Below, one piece after another: positions 56,040 to 64,000 of a DNA stretch of 64,000 nt (the stretch's first letter is position 1; each line of letters starts with the position of its first letter). Source of the stretch: Channallabes apus (Eukaryota > Chordata > Actinopteri > Siluriformes > Clariidae). The stretch is from contig CM060109.1 in assembly GCA_030522415.1 (NCBI GenBank), positions 28,359,392 to 28,423,391 of the forward strand, written 5' to 3'. Position numbers and translations under genes: made by a program. A model generated the notes under the pieces. It was not told the DNA's origin. It ran no database searches and saw only the letters and a list, made by a program, of their open reading frames with translations.

Positions 56040-56744
56040 CTGCGCAAAGCTACTGGATGCGTTAGTGCCGTACAGACGTCTTCGGGTATCCACAGCGCAA
56101 AATCTAACGGTTTTATTGACTCGCTGTGTGTCCGTGTCGCCATCGCTCAAAGTCCTCCACTGCGCCAGGATGGAGAGATCGCCACGCTGGAGATGACGCA
56201 AATGACCCAGCTCTCCCCCCAGAAAAAGTGCTTCAAGACGAACATGGCGGCAACTTAACACAGGACCGAAGATGATTCTGACTGTCAACCGAAAAAGCCC
56301 GAGGCCATCCGCCCAGATCCGGTCCAGGAAATTCGGCGGGCCACAGCGCGAAGTTCTCGTCTTCCCTTAACGAGCGCCGGTAGAGGGAGAGGAGGAGAGG
56401 AAGAGGCGGCATCCCAGCGACTCATCCACGGCGGAGAGGAGAGAAGATGAGAGGAGGAGAGAGACATGCTGGTGCGGAGGAGTGGGCTTTCCTCCCGAGA
56501 GCCACGAACTAGAGGAATAAACCAGCGTGTGCTTCGCTCTCTGTCCATGCATTAAGTGAAACGGAAAAGAGGATCAACACAGAAACAGCAGGGCAGGAGA
56601 GAGCGAGACAGAGAGAGAGAGAGAGAGAGAGAGACGCGTTTACAAGAGAAAAAAGATCCATCTAGTCCACCCTCCAAAGTCAATGAATATTGTGGTAGAG
56701 GAGCCGTCGCGGTGGAGTCGGCCGGCGCCGCGCTTTCCTAAAAT
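56040..56744 (+). promoter_or_regulatory. CpG-rich promoter / 5' UTR of NALF1-like gene
   Basis: GC content and CpG frequency rise from about 56040 and stay high into exon 1, unlike the AT-rich DNA on both sides. There is a GA-rich tract at 56605-56634. Several short upstream ATGs occur (56445, 56546, 56683). No TATA box is convincing, as is common for CpG-island promoters. The transcription start cannot be fixed. Confidence 0.6.
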
Positions 56745-56748
56745 ATGA
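56683..56748 (+). promoter_or_regulatory. Upstream ORF with ATGA stop-start overlap
   Basis: ATG at 56683 is followed by 20 further sense codons and TGA at 56746-56748. The TGA overlaps the main ATG (56745-56747) as ATGA. The uORF start has T at -3 (weak). The main start has A at -3 and A at +4. If the mRNA begins upstream of 56683, ribosomes ending the uORF would stop on the main start codon. Confidence 0.6.
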
Positions 56749-57398
56749 CCAGGGGTGCTCGGACGTGTCGGCAGCAAGATGACGGCTTAAACATCCGCTC
56801 TGCACCCCGCCAGCACGAGAAGCCATCCGCTGATTCGGAACGGGCCCAGCGATGGCGACTGAGCTTGGCCTCCTTCTTGTTTGCGAGCGTCCTGCTCGCT
56901 GATCGCCTGTGCCTGTGCGCCGCGGCCATACAGACGAGCACTAAAGGCGAGCGACGGGACGCGGTGGCGTTCAGGGACACGAGGGAACAGGTGTCCCGAT
57001 CTTCTCCCGGCACCACCGACTATACTCATCTTTACGCAGGGAATTCTAGCACACCTCTGTGGAGACTGGAAGCGTGTCACCCCGACAGCGTCTCCAAAAG
57101 CTGCTTCGCGGTGGCGGACCCCGTGTCCGCGTGTTCGGGCCTCTCGGACGCCGAGTGGAACCTGAGTGATTTGTACCTGCCCTTTTGTGATTCCTACTCC
57201 CTTTTGGATTTGTTTTACGGGTTCTCGAGTCCGGACAACGTGAGCTGCGGCCTCGACATGTTGGCGTGTTCCCGGTGCGTCGAGGCTTACCAGCGCCTCG
57301 ACCGGCGAGCTCAGGAGACGTACCATGAGTTTGAGCTCCTGGTTCAGAAATACGAAACGGACGCGTATTCGGTGCGGACATGCATGGATGAATGCACG
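56745..57398 (+). CDS. nalf1: NALCN channel auxiliary factor 1-like (FAM155A family), coding exon 1
   Basis: The exon has 218 codons (654 nt) and ends in phase 0 at a GT donor (57399). The family forms the extracellular cap of the NALCN sodium-leak channel complex in the neuronal plasma membrane and is needed for channel function. The N-terminus MTRGA..CRQ.DDGL.I and the 'DSERAQRWRLSLAS' block match NALF1. A hydrophobic membrane segment spans about residues 39-60. The ectodomain has N-glycosylation sites at N100, N139 and N165 and cysteines at 111, 120, 130, 148, 168, 175, 178, 213 and 217. 'NSSTPLWRLEAC' and 'WNLSDLYLPFCDSYSLLDLF' follow the NALF1 layout, whereas 'AYQRLDRRAQ' is closer to NALF2. 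The glutamine-rich stretch of mammalian NALF1 is missing. Later exons, with the rest of the cysteine-rich domain, lie outside the window. It may be a divergent teleost paralog. Confidence 0.92.
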
Positions 57399-58619
57399 GT
57401 AGGAATCGCTCATGTGCAGGCCGCAACGCGGCTTGCCTGCGTTTTACCCGCAAATTTGCGGACATAATTCGTTTTGTGCCGTATTGTATGTTGTTTTCTT
57501 TGCTATTCATAGTGTGCTCCGGGGGTTTGATCCATGTACATAGAGTGCTTAAATTACAGTCTTCGTGTGCTCTCTGTGTGTGTGTGTGTGTGTGTGTAGA
57601 TGTGTGATGCGCGCGGCCGTGTGCTCCTGCTGTGCGCGCACTTGTGGATTATTGCAAAAAGCAAGCGAGACCTTTCATTTTTTGGGACCCAGCGTCCAGT
57701 ACTGTATAAAGGGTCACACACCAAACCAGAACATTGTTTATTATAGTGAGGGTCCAGCATTCCGTGTCCCCTTTAAATCTTCAACGGCAAAACCTATCAA
57801 ACTAATCTAGTTTATTTCCAGATGAGGCATTGATGCTCCTCAGTTTAAGGAGAACTACAGTAGATGTCTTACACAACGTAGCATGAGCTGTTTCACGGCT
57901 GTGGCCTTTCTTGGGTTTAGTGTTTTGTGCCTTTGCTCGAAAAAACAACCAGGAAGACAAGAACCACGTAGGATTATTTGAATGCTTGATGCTCTGTGTT
58001 TGCTGATTTATATTTGCACACGTGTGTGTGTGTGTTATGGCGCAGTATTTGTGGCATTTCAATAACGTTAATAGCGGAACAGTGATTTTTTTCTTGGCTA
58101 ATCCCCGGAAGGCTCCTCTTGCATTAATTGCTCAGTGCTGAGCAACATGTTACAGAACACGTTAAAGGTTTTTGCTTCAGACAAAACTGCCCTACAATTT
58201 TGTTGAGCTTTGGTAAGTAGTACTCGAAGAAAACATGGCGTGATGGAAATGGTGCTAAGCAGCATATACACCACTACATTTCTGACAAAGGGCATACAGA
58301 TACAGATGCCTGTCACATATGTAATATATTTTTGATTTCATTTCATTACCTGTTACTACAGTTAATTATTTCACAGAGCATTCTCGTTTCTGCTGTTGTA
58401 TCCTTTGGTAGGTGTTCCTGAGCAGATGCTGTTTCTTGTCCATGGTCCTGAAATCAGGCCAAGACTTACACTGGCACACAGTGGTATCTAAATCAAAGGT
58501 TCTCAAACTTTATTTTGCATCTATAACTCTGTTTAACTGCAACTGAACTCTTTATTCAGATATTAGGGTAACTCCTTAAATGTGAACAATAGCATGTTTT
58601 ATTTTATGCCTTAAAGTTT

Positions 58620-58860
58620 GTGGATGTGTGACCATCACACCCATGTGGGCCTTTCCCAGACAAAGCTGGAAGCACACAACTGAATAGGATGTCTTTGTAT
58701 GGTGCCAAAATGAGTGTTTGACCACACTAATGGTCTTTTGGCTGAATTCAGAAAATCATGTAAATGTATCATATAAATGTGGAATGGGATATGCAAAAAG
58801 TACATATGGTTGTGACAGTCATGTGCCCACAAACGTTTGGCCATATACTATTTGGCCAAG
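58620..58860. mobile_element. Internally deleted Tc1-like relic
   Basis: 'gtgaccatcacacccatgtgggcctttccc', 'caaagctggaagcacacaactgaatagg' and 'gcccacaaacgtttggccatatactat' are the two ends of a Tc1-like family with nearly all the transposase deleted. 37375-37590 is the sister relic. Confidence 0.6.
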
Positions 58861-59307
58861 TTGACCATAGGCCTACTTGTGCTAGTCCATTGGTTAAACT
58901 TGTGCTAGTCCTTTAGTGCAAAAGTGTGTGGATCATGTTGCTTTCAGCTGTTGAAGTCTAGCAGAGGAAATTCATAGTTTTTGTAAGCATATTTTTTGCA
59001 CTGGAGCCACAAAACTTCATAAAGATCTGGATGCGTGTTTTGAAAAACTCCTCACTAAACAACATTTCAGACACTGTTGACCTGTCTCAACATTTGTTGG
59101 GCAGTTATTTTTTGTCATTGAATTGAAGTGCATTTCTGATTACGGATTTTGTGTCTTACTTTTTTATAAGCCCTCAGTCAATATGTTTGCTTAATCAATA
59201 TCCTCAGTATTTTTGTCGTAGGAGAAAATGTCACTGTGCTTGCTGGTCTTTTTACACAAAACAGGATAATTAGAGAAGAGTTTGTTTGTGCACTTTGGTA
59301 ACATGAA

Positions 59308-59643
59308 CACTCATTCACTCATCTTCCATACAACTTTATACTGTATACAGGGTTGCCTGGAGCCTATCTCAGGAGACTTAGGAGACAAGGCGAGGTACAC
59401 CCTGGATGGGGTTAATGCAGGGCACACACTTACACCCTCATTCACACTCTATGGGCAATTTGGTAATGCCAGTTACCCTAACCTGCATGCCTTTTGTCTG
59501 TGGGAGGAAAGCAAAATACCTGGAGGAAACCCACAACGCACAGGGAAAACATGCAAAGTCCATGCACTCAGACCCCGAGGTGGGAATCCAACACAGACCC
59601 TGGAGGTGCAAGGCGACAGTGCTAACCACCATGCCGCTTTAAT
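59308..59643 (-). mobile_element. V-SINE-like tRNA-derived repeat, complete
   Basis: On the minus strand from 59643, 'ggtggttagcactgtcgcc' (A-box region) and a B-box-like 'gtgttggattccc' make up the tRNA head. Next come the conserved centre 'gcatggactttgcatgttttccc', 'cctcccacagac' and the 3' LINE-like tail 'ccatccagggtgtacctcgcc' with 'gagataggctccaggc', ending in a gagtga tail near 59310. It is the most complete member in the window and the reference for the partial copies at 4855, 7330, 13999 and 51069. Confidence 0.8.
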
Positions 59644-61243
59644 GTGAACACATGTATCTAAAATAATAGTTTACATTTTAAAGCCTATACATAATTTTAT
59701 TAATAAATGGACATACATAAAGAGAAATATATATTCATAATGGCAGTCACAGTGGTAAAGGTACAACATTATACCTTAAAAATTCCTATAGTTTTGAATA
59801 CACAATTACTGTATACATATTTATGTTTAAAACCTGACTTGATTCTCAGTAACCTGTTTAACTGCACATTGTTTATGGTCTCTTAAATGAAGACCAACAG
59901 GAATTAATGCATAATCATTTCTCTGTCACAATGACTATATGTGCTTGTATGTGAGTGACAGAGAGGATGACAGAGAAAGAGAGACACACAAGAAGATGAG
60001 TGAAAGCTCTAAATGACACATTTCTGTCTTGATCTATCATACATGGCCCATTAGTGCAAAATGTTTATTCTCCTTTGGCGTTCTTTGTAAAAGATATTGA
60101 TTGACAGCAGAGTGGAAATACCAGGTTCCCATATAGGGAAGCAGTGTTTGGCTGAGTAATAAAACACAGGTTTTGATTTTGGCTAAGACCTGTGAATGGG
60201 ATAATGCAGACTTACCATGTAGCTTGATACTGTATGCTTGAGATTTCCTGGCATCATAAACAATTATCACAACATCACACTTCAAGGACCAAAACTTGAA
60301 GAAGAATTTAGATATTATGTTTTTAATCATTTGTTAAGTAAATTATAATGTTGAACAAAAATCCATCTCTAATTAATTAAAATGGTGATAATTACAGAGA
60401 CAAAGTGAATCAGACAATTGTTGATAAAAATAAAAAAAAGACACTTACCCCTTACCACTACCTGTATATCTGCACATTCATGCAGTTTGTGAATCAGCCA
60501 ATCATGTGGCAGCAGCACAATAAGAAATCATGCACCTAGAGGTAAAGAGATTTAGTTAATGTTTTAATCAAACATCAGAATGAAGCAGGGTTGTCGGAAC
60601 TAAATAGGACAGGTTGAGGTTTGAAAAAATGAGAAAACATTGATAAGAGAGGTCAGTTTGGATTGGTTTAAGCTGCCAGGAAGACAATAGAAACTTAAAC
60701 AGGGCATTCTTTACAACCATGGTTACCAAAAAAGAAAAGCACTTCAGCATAAACAAAACATCACTCTTGTGGTGGATGGGCTATAAGAGCAGGTTACACT
60801 GTTGGTGGCCAAGCATAAACGTACACATACATTTTTCTGACACGTATCATTTGCAGTTTTTTTCCTGTTACAATATCATGGTACAGATAAAACAAAAACA
60901 AACTACACTGGACAATTAGATTGAGCAAAGTAGAGAGGAAAAATTATATAACATGAAAATGTACAGAAAACAGTGCATTTACTATACAGTGGAACCTCGG
61001 ATTACGAGCATAATTCGTTCCGGAAGTGGGCTCGTATTCCAAAACTTCTAAACCAAATTTAATTTTCCCATAGGAAATAATGGAAACTCAAATTATTCAT
61101 TCTACAGCCCCAAACATAAATACATAAAAGTAATTATCACAAAATATAAAGTAAAAATAAAACAAATTAACCTGCACTTTACCTTAAAAAAAACGTAAAA
61201 ATAAATCCCGACAGATAAGTGTTTCCATTTGTGCACGCAAGCG

Positions 61244-61244
<1 letters not shown>

Positions 61245-61284
<40 letters not shown>

Positions 61285-61290
61285 GTGCGT

Positions 61291-61347
<57 letters not shown>
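61245..61347. repeat. (TG)n / (CA)n palindromic microsatellite
   Basis: A TG run (61245-61281) meets 'taatgtgcgtacgcac' and then a CA run to 61347. The centre gtgcgtacgcac is a perfect palindrome and the flanking runs are complementary. Confidence 0.9.
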
Positions 61348-61348
<1 letters not shown>

Positions 61349-61518
61349 TAATGGAGAGACCATTTTTAAAACCGTTTAAAAATTAGCAAGGAGCATCGCT
61401 AGTCACACTCGCGTGAGCGCATACTAACACTGCGATATAATCGCTGCTGTAAAGTAAAACAATAACAACAAAAACAAATTAACCAGCACATTACCTTTTA
61501 GAATCGCGACAGAGTAGA

Positions 61519-61569
61519 GTTTGTTTGGGAACCTGAGAGGAGGGGGTGCTGTAAAGCTGAGAGAGAGAG

Positions 61570-61627
<58 letters not shown>

Positions 61628-61688
61628 GGGGTAAGTGAATGAGCACACAACCTTTACTTTCCCCCTCCTCTCAGGTTCCCAAACAAAC
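61519..61688. repeat. Perfect 28-bp inverted repeat around (TG)n
   Basis: Arm 61519-61546 (starting gtttgtttgggaacc) is the exact reverse complement of 61661-61688. A TG microsatellite (about 61574-61626) lies between. Confidence 0.93.
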
Positions 61689-62689
61689 ACACACACTCTC
61701 TGCCTTACACAGGCACACACACACATGCACACAAACACACACGCACACTCAGAAACTCTGCAAGCACTAAGACCCAGTATCTGAGTGTGCGTGTTTGTGT
61801 GTTCACCCAGCAGGGGAGACGATTACCTACAATTCCGCAGCGCAAGAGACAGATAAACCGTTGGCTCAGTTGTGCTGACGTGACGCTAGGTGTCAAAACA
61901 AGAAGTGCATGCGTGATACATGATACTCGGTGCTCGTAAACCAAGACAATGCTTGTTTTTCAAGTCAAAATGTATTAAAATGTTTACTCGTCTTGCGGAA
62001 CACTCGTAAACCACGTTACTCGTAATCCGAGGTTCCACAGTACTGCAGTAATTTGTCACAGTGATTTCATTTGATAGGATTTTTACTTTTCTTATTTTTG
62101 CTGTGTTGGAAGTAGTTTTAAAGCTTGTTAGATAAATTGTTAAGTAAATGAATGAGTATGGATGTTCGCAAAGAATGCTTAGCCTTGTAAAAAAATGTAA
62201 TACTGTAAAAATGTAATACCAATATAAGGTATTGCGTATTGATATTACAAAAATACCCGTCTCTAACAATATATCCCTAATAATGTAATAAATGTATTTG
62301 TGTATGCATTGATTATTTATTTATCTCCAGCATTTGCTTTTAAATCAGTTGTTTTGGGACAATGGGAGAACACCAGAGGACTCAGGGGACTCAGGGGACA
62401 GAGAAAGAACTCCACATACAGTAGATAACAACCTGAGCTCAAAATCAAACCTTGGAGCTGTGATGTGAAAGTACTACTAACCATGCCACTGTGCAGCTCT
62501 TTCTTCTTTTTTTTTTTTTTGTTCACAAACACAAATATTATTACAATATACAGTATACAGAGTACATAGGGGATTTTCTTGCGGGAAAAGACTGCCAGTT
62601 GATCATATATATGTCTCAAAGAGTATGTTTAACAGATGCTTCCTTTTTACACATGTAATACACATGTCCAGAAATAGCCAGAATTCACG

Positions 62690-63320
62690 GTTGTGGCAAA
62701 TTGTATTTTGAATGTGCAGCTGTGAGAGGCTTTAGGGGCTGTAGTGTGGCTTGTATAGTTGCAATCATTGCTCTGTCCTAACATAAGTAAAAGAGAGTAA
62801 GACTATTAGCCAGTGTATTTCCAATGTGTCACATAATCAATAGGCTGAATGCAAGTTGCGAACAGACCTAAAACCTCAGCACTATTCTTAATGAAATAAA
62901 TTTGCATCAGTGAGCCATTTAACACAATCTAAACCCCCTCCCTTTCATTGCATGCATACCCTTGTCAAGATAATGGTGAGAACAAGGCCCTTTGAAAGCC
63001 TTACTGAGGGACTTTGCAGAGACTCTATGTTGACCATCTAAACCATAGTGGCTAGTGAGGCAGCCATGGGCAAAAACCCTTCATTCTCCCCTGCAGCATT
63101 AAATATGGATGGTATTAAAGTGCCACAGACCTCTAAGCTGTCTGTTTGCAGGAAGAATTAATGAGGTGGAAAGACAGGGATTTCTGCCAGCTGTGCTTCT
63201 GTGCTTTTAGCTTTCATCAAATGTAGGGGAATTTTGTATTCACTTGTGGTAGCATTTCACACTGAAATATCAGCACTGAATTAAATTGCTGGATGTAGTT
63301 TCAGAGCTTGGCGAATCCCA
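62690..63320. other. Repeat-free intronic block, possible conserved non-coding element
   Basis: This stretch is free of recognisable repeats, has moderate GC and contains motifs such as 'attaatgagg', 'ttgcatgca' and 'cagctgtg'. It stands out from the surrounding low-complexity DNA. Conservation cannot be judged here. Confidence 0.3.
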
Positions 63321-64000
63321 ATAGAGTAACTTTTTTTTTTATTTAGTTGGACTTATTACATTTTGTTTATTATTTTATTAATTTTTAAGAAATTCACTCA
63401 GTATGATGATCGTTAAATAAGAGGAAGAGGAGGTATGCTTGCAGAGAACTAATATTCTTTGTTCTTGTTTGGGGGCTTTTTACAGTATGTCTTGTGTTTG
63501 TGCTTTTTGTTTGAAGAAAAGAACAGGAAATGGATGTCTGTGTGTGAATGTCTTGCATGTTGTTGAGTCGGGGGAGACACTTGTGAAGACCTAGCCTTAA
63601 GAATGTAGTTATTCAATATCCATAAAGAAGTAGAAACTAAATTATATGTTTAATATAATATCTAATTTCTTCCCAACTATTCAATATTTAAACGTCATGA
63701 GAACATATGAGAATATCTGTTTACCCTGCCCTCAGACACATACAATAACCTACAGACCATGGCTAAATGTCCAACGGAGTGCTCCTACTGTAAAACTAGT
63801 GATTGTTAACCCTTCCAGGAAGGTCAGATGTTAGCAGTGGGTAACTGGGAAGTGTTCCCTTGCTCAGCAGCTCACTATAGTTGGCTTAATGTCCATAGAC
63901 ATGGGTTTTTTGACACAGCACAGAGGCTCGATTGAAGCCAGCGGACAAATCCAAGGATCATCGTTCTGTCCTACTGCCACAGCAGGCACCCAGCCCTCAG

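Larger units (their letters stand above)
60987..62040 (+). mobile_element. Non-autonomous mariner-like foldback element, complete
   Basis: It starts CAGTGGAACCTCGG and ends CCGAGGTTCCACAG (mirror), flanked by TA at 60985-60986 and 62041-62042. The terminal repeats include 'gattacgagcataattcgttccggaa' on the left and 'cactcgtaaaccacgttactcg' on the right. No transposase is present. The inside holds two further inverted structures, a (TG)n-(CA)n palindrome at 61245-61347 and a perfect 28-bp inverted repeat around a TG microsatellite. Copy 1 is at 11467-12017. Confidence 0.88.
57399..64000 (+). other. nalf1: Intron 1 of the NALF1-like gene (continues beyond window)
   Basis: The intron begins with GTAGGA at the end of exon 1. 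No further NALF1 coding sequence is found up to 64000. This agrees with the very large first intron known for vertebrate NALF1. It contains a TG repeat at 57577-57597, a Tc1 relic, a V-SINE, a foldback mariner element and otherwise unique AT-rich sequence. Confidence 0.85.

Noticed and set aside
56787..57413. 208-residue open frame on the minus strand across the NALF1-like exon
   Set aside because: It is a shadow of the GC-rich sense exon. It has no recognisable domain, while the plus strand matches NALF1 strongly.

Overview
The window is vertebrate nuclear DNA from a ray-finned fish. The transposon set is typical of teleosts: Tc1/mariner relics with very long inverted repeats, several hAT families, a tyrosine-recombinase (DIRS-type) retrotransposon, a Ty3/Gypsy element, L2/jockey-like LINE tails and tRNA-headed V-SINE-like repeats. 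Several repeats look like families I associate with catfish and other otophysans, but the species cannot be fixed from this window. The DNA is AT-rich and full of dinucleotide microsatellites. There are no prokaryotic features.

I can support only one host gene. Positions 56745-57398 (+) are the first coding exon of a NALF1-like gene (FAM155A, the NALCN channel auxiliary factor). The exon ends at a GT donor in phase 0. A CpG-rich promoter/5'UTR lies upstream and includes a 21-codon upstream ORF whose stop overlaps the start codon as ATGA. The rest of the window downstream is intron 1, and everything before about 55.6 kb is intergenic and dominated by repeats.

Layout: 1-3.1 kb, two broken DIRS-type pieces. 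3.8-7.6 kb, LINE tails and SINEs. 10.6-12.6 kb, a putative solo LTR, a foldback mariner-like element and a Tc1 relic. 13.7-17.8 kb, a nest: a Tc1 element with IR/DR ends, inside a Tc1 deletion derivative, inside a V-SINE, possibly inside a CACTG-ended element. 18.2-21.1 kb, two LINE 3' ends. 21.8-25.6 kb, a Tc1 relic, a 62-bp minisatellite and a solo LTR. 28.7-30.2 kb, a Tc1 pseudogene. 32.2-37.1 kb, a very young GC-rich Gypsy element with 248-bp LTRs that look identical. 38-43 kb, hAT and Tc1 relics, with hAT copy A nested in the latter. 47.7-49.1 kb, a Tc1 element with an intact 340-aa DD34E transposase but a truncated right end. 51-55 kb, SINE and hAT elements including hAT copy B. 55.6-64 kb, the NALF1 promoter, exon 1 and intron 1 with further repeats.

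The most interesting items are: a complete-looking -1 ribosomal frameshift signal (GTTAAAC, spacer, H-type pseudoknot) at the Gypsy gag/pol junction; the intact Tc1 transposase on a copy that has lost most of one end; the paired hAT insertions with perfect 8-bp duplications; and the ATGA-coupled upstream ORF of the host gene. I found no clearly new multi-gene system.
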